Positions 22,720 to 33,905 of a stretch of DNA of 64,000 nt are shown one piece after another. Under the pieces are notes generated by a model. It did no database searches, was not told where the DNA came from, and was given only the letters and a program-made list of their open reading frames with translations. How positions within the stretch are numbered: the first letter of the stretch is position 1; every line of letters begins with the position of its first letter. A program made the position numbers and the translations under genes. The DNA comes from Tetraselmis striata (taxonomy: Eukaryota > Chlorophyta > Chlorodendrophyceae > Chlorodendrales > Chlorodendraceae): NCBI GenBank assembly GCA_006384855.1, contig VCJN01002992.1:124001-188000 (forward strand). The letters are read 5' to 3'.

Positions 22720-22880
22720 AGATGGCAGGCTCCGCGCTGTTAGGCGGAAGTTACTCGTGCTTATGCACTCAACAGTACGCAACGACGGGCGAACTAGTAA
22801 CCCGTACCACTTAGCAGCAATGGTAGCCGGAAATAAGGCCGTTAGGAAGGAGGAAACCCATAAACTAGTTTAGATCATTT
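22720..22880 (-). repeat. Terminal repeat of the DIRS-like element, recombinase side
   Basis: It matches 28555-28715 in the same orientation. The recombinase reading frame ends inside its inner edge, as expected for a tightly packed element end. Confidence 0.6.
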
Positions 22881-24130
22881 GTTGAGTCTTGGTTTGCCAG
22901 TGAGGAGCGAACGAAGAGAGTGGTAGATTGACGAAGAAGGGGTAGCGCCAAGTCACGAAGGAGGCACCGGGAAGGCCACGCACCGCTGCTGAGTCTTGTT
23001 GCTTGAACTTGGAAGTCGCGAAGGGGCGGGGCGCGATGTGACCAAAGAAGAACCACGCGCCAGGTGATGAAGGGGAGGATGTTGGGGTCGATGTAGTCCA
23101 TAACGACGTCGGAGTTTGTGGCCCAACCGCCTTGGTGACGAATGTGGGACAGCGGAACTCCAATGGCGTTAGCAGTAGAGGCTACGCCCTTGCGGAGGCT
23201 GTGAGAGCTCTGGGAAGTGCCGGCGGGAAGGGCAGCACCGACGAGACAAACGGCCGTATAGAGAGCAGACATTGTAGCGGCAGTGCAAGATGTCGACTAC
23301 TCGCTCGGGGCGACTGCCCAGAAGTTTGTCTCGGCCAAGGCAACAGGGACCAGCAAGGAGAAAGACTGGACGTTGTCGATGAAGTGGTGCGAGAGAGGGC
23401 GACGGGGGGATGCTCCGACAAGGAAAGGAGTAGTAGCACAGCGCGTAGGGCGTCAGGGCCGCGCCGGCCGGCTAATCCCTTCTATAGGTACATCTGCTTG
23501 CATGGTGATGTTGTAGGAGTCGACACGCACGTCCCGCACTCGGCAGTACACGCCAATAAGTCCCCTCGCAAAGAGCATGAACATTACTACCGAGGCCATG
23601 AGGGCTCGAAATTCGTACTGGTACTCGGGGGGGCGGGGGGGGGGGGGGGGGGGAGCAGACACAATCAACTCAGCCCGCTCGACGAAGATGTACGCGACAT
23701 AAGCATGCAATGGGACTCGTAAAGGGGCGGCCTCCATGCGGCGTTGCCTTAGCAGCAAGCCACAACGCGCGGCGGTGAGGTGCATGATGTCCTTAGCGAC
23801 GGGGTCGATGTTGTTCAACTCGAAGAACGTGTTTATCGCTGACAAGTAGGGTTGTAACGACTTAGCCCCAATGTGCCCCCCTTCACCAATCCAAGCGACG
23901 TACCGGATGACGGTAGCAGTGGTCGCCTCCGCCGGGAAGATGTTCTCGGAGTCATGGCAAAACTCCGCGAACTAGGACAGCTTGCCAGCGTAGCTCTTGA
24001 GCGTCTGGGCCGTGAGGGAGCTAGAGAGCATATCATGGGCCCGTTTTCCCAACTCGTCCGAACCGAACGCTTCCTGTAGACGGGACCGGAGTGAAGCAAC
24101 CTATGGGGCAACGGCTTCGGGCTTGTCAAT
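22865..24130 (-). pseudogene. DIRS-type tyrosine recombinase, fossil
   Basis: The C-terminal part carries the tyrosine-recombinase signature HSLRKGVASTANAIGV, then HIRHQGGW and DVVMDYIDPN, which matches the H-x-x-R/G-G-W/Y pattern of DIRS-like recombinases. Upstream, VMFMLFARGLIGVYCRVRDV fits the first part of the catalytic domain. It is a broken fossil of the enclosing element. Confidence 0.75.
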
Positions 24131-24188
24131 TACGTAAGTACGACGTTTGGCCGACGGTGTAACACGATGAGGACGGTTCATTTCAGTA

Positions 24189-24245
24189 AATTACCGGCCA
24201 ACCGTCGGCAACCTAACCGGCGTGGCCGACGGTTGGCCGGTAATT
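24189..24245. repeat. Perfect 21-bp inverted repeat (hairpin)
   Basis: Arms 24189-24209 and 24225-24245 are exact complements, with a 15-base loop. The core is TTACCGGCCAACCGTCGGC. A partial third copy (TTTGGCCGACGGTGTAACA) stands just before it at about 24149. It lies between the recombinase fossil and the fold-back repeat. Confidence 0.85.
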
Positions 24246-24289
24246 GCTGGACGGGTCAGTCAGTTGAAATTGAATTGAAATTGATTACA

Positions 24290-26720
24290 ACATGCTAGCA
24301 TGCTGCTGCTCTCCACCGCCCATACTGATTTGTTCTTAGGGTCTGCTATCTCTAACCATAGTAGGGAAGACATATAGTGTAATCGCAGCTCAAGCTACCG
24401 GCCAGCCCTTTTCGTTTCCAAACCCCGCCTCCTTCCATGACGTAGCTGTGTTGTTTTCCGGATAACTACGGGCGGTCCCCAGTACGAGCGACTACCGCTA
24501 TTTGGTAGTACGGGGATTGTGAATATAGTACTCGCCCCGCCCCGGGAAGGTTTTTGTGAACATCGGAAATGCACCGGAACCGCGCAATCTTCGGTCGTTG
24601 TCATGCTAAGTCTTGACTCCACCTGCCGCCATCGCTGAAAATATCCCGAATGTCGCGGCCCGGGTCGCCTGATGACCGCGCCGGCTGTGGCAGTCCGCCG
24701 GCCTCGGCCGCGGTCCGCCGATGTTGCCTCCATCTCGCCCGCCCGAGCTCTTGCGGTAGGATCCCCAAGGGGGACTTGAGTAGGGGACGGAAAAGGCGGG
24801 CATCAACGCCCTCCCCCCCCCCCCCCCCCCAACCGCGTATCGTCGCTCCTAGGTCGGCAGACCGGTCCTGCTCGCCCGCGCGCCGCTTGTCTCCGCAGCG
24901 CGCATCGTCGTTGTAGCCGCCCGTCCAGGGTCATACCGAGCTGACCGCCAGCTGACTCCTCCCACTGCATGGCTGCGACGACTCCCTCATGGCACTCCGG
25001 CTTCTCTCTTCGGGCCCCTGAGTCGCTGCCATGCCATGCCTCTCCGCACCCGAACGCCCGCCCCGCCTTTAAGTGCCGGGCTCCCGTCACCTTGCGCTCG
25101 TCGCCCTCGCCCGTTCTCATGGGGCGGCTAAGGGTTTCCCGGGTGTTCCGAGCGGGTCGGCCGCATGGCGCCGCCGAACACTCCGCTGTATCGAGCCGGG
25201 ATTTGAGTGATGCACATGTGGAACACATACGGCGGGTGGGGAGGGGGGGGGGGCGGTACGCTAGATCTTATGCAAGTCGGTCGCGGGTCGTACTACCGAG
25301 GTACGAGAACACGAATTTACTTCAAACAACCCTCGCGAGTACGCTGCCCCCGTCCGAGTCCTAAAGACCCCCCTCCCCACCCGTAGGCAGATCTCGGAGA
25401 GACCGACGCAAGGCTGAGGTCGTACATGAATTGTTTTTAGCAGCCCCATGTACATAGTTGCTGCTCGGCGGCGCCAGCAGGCGCTACCGGGACTACGAGT
25501 ATTATTTGAAGAGCCCCCCGTAGGGCTCCTCAGTTGTCGTATTTTCCAAAAACCCTCCATAACCGGCCACCCCGCTCAGCCCCCTGCCGCACCCAGCCGG
25601 GCACGGGTCTTTGGGGTTACCGGCGCCCACCACGTGGAGGTGAGGGTGGTGCCGCCGAGCCTGCCGCACATGGTCCTCCGCTCCTGGTGCGCCACGGGTT
25701 AGTCAAGGCACCAATGCGGGGTTGCGGGGCAAGGTTCAGGTAGAAGGGTCGCCTCGCGCGCGCGTCGCGCTCGTAGCGCATGTCTCGCACGTAGCTAACA
25801 CGCGCGAAAGATGGTTGTTGCGAACCAGTTTTAACTACACGTAGTGTAACAACCGATGGACACGGTAAGGAGATGGTACGCCCCCCACCCCGTATGTGTT
25901 CCACATGTGAATAACTCAAATCCCGGCTCGAGGGCGGCGAGCGCGAGGAGACATGAGTCCGGCACTTAAAGGCGGGGCGGGCATTCGGGGGGGAGAGGCC
26001 TGGCATGGCAGCGACTCTATATGACCTGAGGAGCCAGAGTCGCAGCCATGCAGCGGGAGGAGTCAGCTGGAAGTCAGCTCGGTTTGACCCTGGACGGGCG
26101 GCTACAACGACGAGGCGCGCTGCCGACGAGACAAGCGGCGCGCGGGCGAGCATGACCGGCATGCCGACCACGGAGCGACGACACGCGGACGGGGGGGGGG
26201 GGGGGGGGGAGGGGGGGGAGGGTTGGTGCCCCCCTTTCCCCCGCCAGACGCCCTTGGGGATCCTACCGCAAGATAGAGCTCATGCAGGCGAGATGGAGGC
26301 AGCATCGGCGGACCGCGGCTGTGGCCGGCGGACCGCCACAGTCGGCGTGGTGAGGCGATCAGGGCCGCGACCTTCGGGATATTTTCAGCGATGGCGGCAG
26401 GTGGAGTCAAGACGCACGAGCGACAACCGAAGATTGCGCGGTGCCGGTGCATTACCAATGCACAGAAAACCTTTTCGGGGGCGGGGCGAGTATTGCATTC
26501 GTAATCCCGTCTTGCCAATTAGCGGTAGTCGTTCGTACTGGCGAGTACCCGCCGTAGTTATCCGAGAATAACACAGCTAATGATCACGTGATGGAAGGAG
26601 GCGGGGCTTGGAAACAAATGAGGATGGCCGGACGCTTGAGCTGTAATTATACCATATTTGTCGTTCCCTGCTATGGTTAGGGATGGCAGGCCCTAAGAGC
26701 AACTCAGTCTGGGCGGTGGA
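24290..26720. mobile_element. Fold-back element: arms of about 850-970 bp in inverted orientation
   Basis: Left arm 24290-25262 and right arm about 25878-26720 are imperfect inverted copies. Matching landmarks in outer-to-inner order: GCTCTCCACCGCCCA, CTAACCATAG, AACCCCGCCTCCTTCCAT, TGACTCCACCTGCCGCCATC, GCTGAAAATATCCCGAA, CGTCGTTGTAGCCGCCCGTC, TTTAAGTGCCGG and ACATGTGGAACACATACGG. The spacer is about 25263-25877. Each arm carries a homopolymer (C at 24812-24829; G at 26191-26210) at equivalent positions. No transposase is seen. The outer-end sequence also recurs at 53620-53700. Confidence 0.8.
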
Positions 26721-26780
26721 GAGCAACCGACTAGCGCGTTGTAATCATTTTCAATTTGAGATGGTACGCGAGGCGGGTAG

Positions 26781-28561
26781 TTAAGCCGCCATGCGCAGAT
26801 GTGCGGATGGTTGAGCCGCATTCGGCCGTGGCTGTATAAAGAAGCGCCGCACCGAAGAAGGTATAACTGAAGTCTGTCGAGTGGGGGGGGGGGGGGGGAG
26901 GGGGGTGTTCGGACCGGACACATGGCGCTCCTCCCGCCGTTGAGCTGTCAGGGTTCGCTGTGCGGCGGTCACCGAAAGGTGACCTCGCAGAGCGAAGCGC
27001 CCCACGCCGTCACTCGTGCTCACCTTCGCGACCACGCTCGCGACCGCCACCACGCCCACGTCCATGTGCGCGTCCCGCGAGCGCCGCCGCCACCCGAGCG
27101 GTAGCGGTCGCCTTCGCGCTGCTAGCGACCGTCGCATCGACGACCCGACGCTCGTAATCCTTCATCATGTCCCCGAAAATCTCACACACCAAATGCTCGG
27201 CTGCGGGCTGAAAGTGCTGAGCCCGTAGTACATTCAACACACCTTGGTCACCGTGCACGCGCTTGATCTCGTTGAGCCTCTGTAGGAAGGCTAGACGAAA
27301 GCGAAACGCCTTGTTTTCCCGCCCCCGGGACATGACTAGCACCAGCAAAACCCCAGCTGCGTCTCTACGATGGACGTTTAGGCAGCGATCTAGCTACGGA
27401 AAGCCCTAGGTAGGCGACGCTCCGTTACAGTCAACAAGCAAATTGCCGAAGCATTTCGCAATACTAATTGGAGGCCATTGACGGGATTTTCAACACTGTT
27501 GGATCACCGTCTAAAACACTGCCATCAAAATATCCGGCACTGACCACGAAAAGTCCGCCCTACCCGTTTGGGCGGACCCGTCGGCCCATCATTCGAGTAA
27601 TGCGAGTTGGGGCAAGCCCCAACCCGCGGAAAGGATTGCCGGCATTACGGGTACATGTACTACTTGTAATCCGGACAGACGGCATATAGGCGAGCTGGGA
27701 CCAGTCAACCTATCCGCGCACTTGGCCCATTTTTCAGGCCCTCATTCAAGTCGCGACGTACCCCGGTACCGAATCACTGCGTCTTTGTTACGACGAGATG
27801 AGACAATACCGGTGAGAATATGCAGTGACGCCTTCTCGATGGCCTCGGCATGATTCCGGGCGCGCGCGAGGTAGGGGCGAAATCTTAATTAGCAGCATGG
27901 AACCGTAGGGTAACAGCTCGTCGAGAGCCGCGAAAAGAGCAGCCATGTGGGCTCCAATACACGTCATCCAACGGTATTCCTCCTGATCCGGCAGACGCCG
28001 GTCATCTTGCTTGAGGTAGTAATTCGTCAAGTCGATACGCAAAGGAAAAATCCTAGGCACTCGGCTGACCGATAGAACGTCCTCGAATCCATACCATGCT
28101 CGCTGCAGTAGCTCTGGCACCGCGAGGTAGTCGTCCTCGTCACTCGCGGATTTTGCTCCGACACAGCCGCTCTGGGCTAGCTCTAGCAAGTCGGGGCGCA
28201 CTGCGGCACCTCCGCTGCCTGTCGGCCGTCCCGCGACGCGCTGCCTAGAACCAGAGCCATGTGCTCCGTCTCCATCAACAAGACGTTCACATGCCGTCAA
28301 TTGGGCCAACGTCGATACGGGCTCCCGCAGCAATGTAGACTGGGCATGCATAATTGCTTGTAGCGATTCGAGCGTCGGCTTGGCGACGGGATCTTCTCCA
28401 TCTGGCATGCATGGTGTGACACGGAGGTACTGATGGGAAATATATACACGGATGGTGAGCCGGGTGTGGTCTTGAAACAACATGTGACCTTGCTCGCAAC
28501 ATGTTACGAGACATTTAATTGTTGTGTGTAACAAAATGAAAATGGAAGATGGCAGGCTCAA
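26781..28561 (-). pseudogene. Gag-like region of the DIRS-like element, fossil
   Basis: A 257-codon reading at 27788-28561 (containing LPDQEEYRWMTCIGAHMAAL) and a reading at 27010-27348 (containing FLQRLNEIKRVHGDQGVLN and a Gly/Arg-rich basic tail) lie in element orientation behind the 5' terminal repeat. This is where a DIRS gag-like ORF would be. Element B sits between them. The assignment is by position and composition, not by a diagnostic motif. Broken. Confidence 0.4.
27330..27640 (+). mobile_element. MITE-like element B, long copy
   Basis: It shares GGCGACGCTCCGTTACAGTC, TTGCCGAAGCATTT and then GTTGGATCACCGT, GGCACTGACCACGAAA and CGAGTTGGGGCAAGCCCC-like sequence with 52645-52960. These two are the longest copies in the window. 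It is inserted within the gag-like region of the DIRS-like fossil. Confidence 0.7.
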
Positions 28562-28715
28562 CTGTTCCGGCTGCTTGTATGTCTACCCATGTTGCACCCA
28601 AAAGGGCGCAACGACGGGCGAACTAGTAACCCGTATACCACTTACTAGCAACGGTAGCTGGAAAAGCGGTTAGGAAGGAGGAAACCCCACAAACTAGTAT
28701 AGATCATTTCTCCAG
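28555..28715 (-). repeat. Terminal repeat of the DIRS-like element, gag side
   Basis: It matches 22720-22880 in the same orientation, with CAACGACGGGCGAACTAGTA and GTTAGGAAGGAGGAAACCC conserved. Confidence 0.6.
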
Positions 28716-28769
28716 TACCGGTACTGGTACACGGGCATAGGTACCAACTTCATGGCATACATGTTAGAG

Positions 28770-28925
28770 TTATGTCACTAGCCTTAGATTAGTATTGCGG
28801 AATGCTTTGTCAGTAATTGCTTGATGACGAGGAGCGTCGCCTATTTCCACCACCGCAGTAGGGCTTTCCGCGACTCTATCTCCTGCCCGGAGCTGGTTCT
28901 GTTCAGAGCCGTGTTCTTGGGGTTT
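28770..28925 (-). mobile_element. MITE-like element B, partial copy
   Basis: It contains TAGTATTGCGGAATGCTT, GTAATTGCTTGATGACGAGG, AGCGTCGCC and GGGCTTTCCG in reverse orientation relative to the copy at 27.3 kb. It stands just outside the DIRS-like element. Confidence 0.55.
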
Positions 28926-29059
28926 CCTCCTTCCCTCCTCCAGCCCTAAGGGTATGTAACTATGCGGGTAGTGTCGACCGGCGGCCTTTGTGCCACGCCA
29001 TTTTGACGTGGCGGCCTCAGAGCAATCGCACATCCGTACGGGAAGACGCGGGTGCTTGA

Positions 29060-30540
29060 ATTAATGCCGTAGTACTACACTCTGCGCGCCGCACTCGGCA
29101 GGTTCATCGGTCACACAACATGTACCTGCCGAGTCTTATAAAAGCATCATCGCCCGCTAGACGGGACAGCTCTGCGCTCTTGGTTGTGTACCAGCCTCGT
29201 GCCAACTAACACAACACTAGCTCGCGGTTTTGGACCGCACACAGTGCTCGGGCCTTTGGAATTGGTACAAAATCTTCCACCCCTCCGCTATCTATCAATG
29301 CTACTTAATATCCAGCTCGAGCCGAGATTCTTTCATATCTTCTCCTCCCGGTTCCCTCTTGGGTGACCCGTTCGATATGTTTCACAGCGGTTCCCCTACG
29401 GACCCCAAGAAGGACGGCGCCGGCAAGGCGGCGGCTGTCAAGGATGTTGAGACATCGGCTGCTGCTCCGCAGTACATCGACGTTGGACGTCATGCATCGG
29501 ACGACGCGAGGATGACGCATCTCATCCATGAGTACCTCTCAAAGTTCTTCACTATACTCAAGCGACTCCTATGCCGCCGGCTGCCACCGGCGAAGATGTC
29601 GCCATTCCCGGCGGGAGCGATTCCCGCGCTGAAGGCAAGGACCTGAACGTCCGTGCAATCTTCGCTCCCTTGAGCAAGCCTCAAAACCTTGATTGGAAAC
29701 CCGCCCTCGCTACTGCTCTGCCCAGTTTCGATAACAGTTTCCCCCCGAGCAGAGCATGCGGCGCCTCGGGCTCTTCCCCATTGCCTTCGACAATGTCCCT
29801 CGTCTTCAGCCGGCAGCTCACGAGTACAACCACACCGCGTGCTACGGGGCCTTCATTGTTGGCGTGGCCGTGGGGCTGCGCAATCTGCTCGTGGTCGCGT
29901 GCGTGCGTCACGGACGGAATCACGCCCGCGTTCGGACAACGACTCGAGGTTGTCGTCGACAGCATGGAGGCTATGCTTGTTGAAAATAAAAGGCCAACCT
30001 AACCAAAAGCTAATGGATAGGCAGTTGGGTCCTTTCCCGACGATCATAGAGAAAATTGGCAATCATAGTTTCCGGTTGCAGTTCCCTCCGGGAATGAAAT
30101 TTCATCTGGTTTTCCATGTGAATAGTTTGTTGCCTTGTCCGACTGCACCTTTTCAACCGGTTGTGCTCACTGTCACGGGTTCGGGGGAAAGGCCTGGCAT
30201 TTAAGAAATTGAAATTCAGAAAAATCCGCAGTCAAAGTTGGCTTGATGCCCGGCCGCAAAGGATCTCAATTTCATTTTTGGGTGCACTTTGCAGATCATA
30301 CGATCGCACTCAAGTGGAATCGTCTATTTGATATGAAACGGACTGTCGCTTTGCAGAAATTTATGGATACGCGTATGTGACCGTAGTTTGCCGAGTGATA
30401 TGCGTTTCTGCAGCATGCGGCTAAAGATTTGGGTAGAGTTCCAATATTGCAAGTTAATATTGTCTTATATGTTGTCCAAGGGGGTAGAGTAGATGTAATG
30501 TGACAGTTATACTGTTGTGTAGCTTATCATGAACTAGCTT
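29060..30540 (+). mobile_element. Ty3/Gypsy-type LTR retrotransposon, incomplete fossil
   Basis: The integrase C-terminal (GPY/F-type) module is recognisable at about 30005-30150 (KLMDRQLGPFP...FHLVFHVNSLLPC). A short gag-like N-terminal reading follows a TATAAAAG-containing leader near 29140. A purine-rich AAGGGGGTAGAG near 30477-30488 resembles a polypurine tract. Protease, RT and RNase H are not present, so the element is incomplete and broken. It is plausibly chromovirus-like/Osser-like as in green algae; the clade is not certain. Confidence 0.6.
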
Positions 30541-30699
30541 TGGTATAATACTCACGAGTAACAATACCGCACGGGGGTTTGGCGGACTGTGGTGCGCTCG
30601 ATGGTGCGTGCTACAGCAAAGGAGAGTGACGCGGTCGGTCGGATCCGCCGTGGTGGCAGGTGGTGGCGCTGATCGGCCCCCGTAATCATGCGTGCACAC

Positions 30700-30970
30700 A
30701 CGCGGGCTACTGGCTTAGGGTTACTATGGCTACTGTGGCTACTTTGTTAGGGTTACCACCATAACCCTACCTGCATACCTATACCCGCACTCATGCATAC
30801 ACCCATACTCATACTGTCCACTCATCTATAATAGCATGCCTATATACACCCATACCCATGTTGCTGTATCTCTCGCTTATATACCTACTAGCACGCCTAT
30901 ATACATATGTAGTCGTACAGCTCATCCGCCCATATATATGCGTCGTACACCGCGCACAAGTTACACGACA
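30700..30970. repeat. Low-complexity CCATAC/CTATATACA-rich stretch
   Basis: Irregular short repeats (CATACCCATA, CTATATACA) with GTTAGGGTTAC-like sequence near 30715-30755. No gene. Confidence 0.5.
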
Positions 30971-31194
30971 TGCCCTCGTCAGCCATTACATACGCCCCGA
31001 TGACTCCCTAATGACTCCAAGCCTAGATTGCATATCCAAGCCCAATGCACGCATGCGACCGACTGCCAAGCCGATAGTTGTTTAAAGTCGTGTACACTCA
31101 TGTAGAGTGTGACAATTCCTTTGCTGCAAATTTTTCCTTGCCCACGCTAAAGCCTCTCGCCTAAAGATTACTCCAGGGGTATCCCGTACAGTTA

Positions 31195-33340
31195 GAACAA
31201 CCACATAAATTAGTTTAGAGCATTATTTCACAAGGAACGTCTGGTTTGCCGACTAGAGAGTGCCGGGCGCAGCAGGTCACGGGCGGGGGTCGTGGGTTGA
31301 AATGTTGAAGGCGACGACAGGTCAGCGGGGTGCACCAACGGGTAAGCGATCATAAGTACGGCCATGAATGAACATGTCGTGGCGCGGCTTCCAGGAGCGC
31401 ATGTTGGAGCACATCTCCGAGAGGAGCGGGTACCAAGCTGTTTCAAGCCCCTAGGGAACAATGACGATGGCTGGGGCACCTCTGGACTCCAGTTTGGAGA
31501 CAGGATTTCCGATGAGGTTCCGGGGGGTTACAACAGTGTGTTATTACGTTCGCAACACCCTGCAACGTTGGAGAGGCGCGGGGCGTCGACGGCCTCGCGC
31601 ACCGCGGGTCACGCCAGCGGGTGTTGTAGCGAGATAGGAGGGCGCTTTCGGACGTCGCGAAGCGGTCGATGGTGCAGGCGCCCCACTTGCCCCACGATGG
31701 TGCAGTGAGGCGAGGCGAATCGACGCGGGTTGAACTGCTAGTCGTCGCAGTCAATCTCGCGACTGAGGCGATCAGCCCATATATTCGCCGCAGAACGGAT
31801 GTAGCGTACGGAAAGGCTTATACCGGCTTATACGGTCCATGAGGTACCATGTTTTGCGTAGCTCAGCCATTATGAGGCGCGGGGAGCGAGAAGTGAGGTT
31901 GGTGAGGACGCCTACAACCGCTTGGTTATCCTCGTGCAAGCGGATTTGACGGTTGCGGAGCATGGGGGCGAAGGAGTGAATACATGTAGCAAAACGGACG
32001 GCTTTCAGGGTAATGTGCGCATAGCGGTCATCGTCGTAGTACCGAAAACCCCGAGCCTCATGGTGTTCGTTCAGAATGGCACCCCAACCGTACGGCAAAC
32101 TGTCGACGTGCAAGTAACCGGTTTCGACGGGGCGTCTAATGGGGCGGCTGTTGTGTTGGGCGGGCACGCCCACCCCCCATTGAAGATCATGTTCGAGCTG
32201 GCGGGTGAGCTTGACGCGACCGGACCAAGAGTCGCGAGTCTTGAGCACCTCATGCAGCTCACGGAGGCAGAAACGGGCAGGAGCGATGGACAAGTAGAGA
32301 AACTGGCACTTGCCCGCGAGGGCGGCCAACTCGTGAGCAGGCAGCCACCGACGATAGCGCTTCGCCCGCTGAATCGGGCGTTTTGCCGCGCGAGCAATGA
32401 CGGCGAGTTTCTCAACATGCGCACGAATAGTAGGCGACCCCGACGTGTCAATTTCTAACCCCAGTTGCACGAGCTTATGGGTTGGCTCCCAAATGCCCTT
32501 GTTGGGATTGCGCAACAGACCAAACCCCGAGAGGTGGCGTTCGATGTAGTCCCGTTGCCAGATGGCCTCAGCCTGAGTCCGGGCTATAAACATTAAATTT
32601 GTCCATGTAGGGCAACATGCGTAAGTCAAATCGGCGCCGGGGGACAGGTGTGCCTCAGTCGGGTTACGACGCAATGCCCTAGTGAGGACGTCGGTGAATT
32701 GGCAGAAATAGTAAGGGGACAACGACCAACCCATGGGAAGGCCTGACAGTTGGTACATAGTGCCGGGGTAATCGACAGTGAAAAGGTCCATGTACTAAGG
32801 GATCTAACCGAGTAAAGCCAATCTTGCAGGTCCATCTGCAACATGTAATCCCAAGGGCGCGCCACATTGCTTTAAGAACGAGACTCGCACCAACGGCTTG
32901 CCAGTTGCCGAGATTACGACGGACGACGCGATGTCTCATAAAGGGGTAGTCGGGGGTACAAGAATTGGCGCGATGGATGTCGTGAGGGGGGTAAGCAAAG
33001 CGCCTTGTCGCTCTGCTAGCCCTCTCCGCGTCGGCGTTAGGGTCCACGGTGCGCGGCACATTAGAAGTGCCGCGGCGAGCACATATAGCTGTCCATGTAG
33101 TAGGGCCGTCCGGTGACACCGTCGATGGGGTAGAAGGCGTCGAAAACGGCATCGAAGGGTTGCTTGAGCGCCGCTGCTCGGGAAGGGGTAGCAGGCGGAT
33201 TCGATTTTTAGGTGCGTCTCTTTCGTTTCTAGTTTATTGACCTGGAAAGAACAAGAATCCGCTGGACACAGGGGGGGAGGGGACACCTGGGATAGCGCGT
33301 TCATACCGCTGCCTCTCCGTGCAGGCGATCGCATGCTGCG
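31195..33340 (-). mobile_element. Second DIRS-like retroelement: reverse transcriptase-RNase H fossil
   Basis: A 339-codon reading at 31772-32791 contains the RT segment GLPMGWSLSPYYFCQFTDVL, the thumb-like GFGLLRNPNKGIWEPT and LGLEIDTSG, and an RNase H-like domain with HVDSLPYGWGAIL and LHEDNQAVVGVL. This RT-RNase H arrangement is that of DIRS/Ngaro-type elements. The N-terminal RT region is traceable upstream to about 33100. At its downstream edge (about 31195-31250) ATAAATTAGTTTAGAGCATT and TCTGGTTTGCCG match the recombinase-side end of the other element. No recombinase lies next to it. Broken, incomplete. Confidence 0.75.
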
Positions 33341-33342
33341 TC

Positions 33343-33905
33343 TCAGATGGTGAGCTGCGTGACGGCGCTGCCTAGTCCGGTCACCGACGCTGCAGAAATA
33401 CGCGATACCGCGGTCGGGCGAATGTAGAGCTGGATAAGACCACCGCCGACCATGCGAAACCCGGCTTCCTCTAGCTGTGACAAATCACAGCTGCACACGA
33501 ACGCCGCGTTTTTAAGCCCCGATCGGTCCTGTCTTGCGCCTCCGCTAGGGAAGTGAATACGCATACCCCTTCCGCAGCCTGGCTGTCGGTGATGCTGGCC
33601 TCACAAAGGCGGGCGGTGGTCAAGGGGCCGTTCAGCTTGACCCCGTCAGAAACATTCAACGAGTCGTCGGCGCTGACGGTCGTGAGGTAGTAGCGCAGGG
33701 ACGGGCCGCGCGGGACAGACGGGGGCTCGCGCGCCCCACTTGGCAGCATGATGTCTTTCCACGAGACGTCATCCGTCCCGGCAGTGGTATGGAAGGTGCT
33801 GACGGAGGCCGCATTATTGGCTTGACTACGAGAAGTTGCCGACCCGCCTCGTCTGCATCCGCGCGCTCGGTCACCGGCGGAACGTCGCTCGGTACGAGCC
33901 GGTAG
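33343..33905 (-). pseudogene. Unassigned ORF remnant upstream of the DIRS-like RT
   Basis: Short readings on the element strand, one of 92 codons (33471-33749, with LTTVSADDSLNVSDGVKLNG), have protein-like mixed composition. Position upstream of RT suggests a gag/structural ORF, but no motif supports this. Treated as a broken fossil. Confidence 0.25.

Larger units (their letters stand above)
22720..28715 (-). mobile_element. DIRS/PAT-like tyrosine-recombinase retroelement, broken fossil with nested insertions
   Basis: In minus orientation the order is: terminal repeat (28715-28555), gag-like region (about 28560-26780, interrupted by element B), a fold-back inverted repeat (26720-24290), tyrosine recombinase (about 24130-22865) and a second terminal repeat (22880-22720). 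The two terminal repeats run in the same direction and share GGAAGATGGCAGGCTC, CAACGACGGGCGAACTAGTA and AACTAGTxTAGATCATT. DIRS elements normally carry gag, RT-RNase H and recombinase; no RT was seen here. The copy is broken in several places. The terminal repeats differ at many positions, so insertion is old. Confidence 0.65.
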
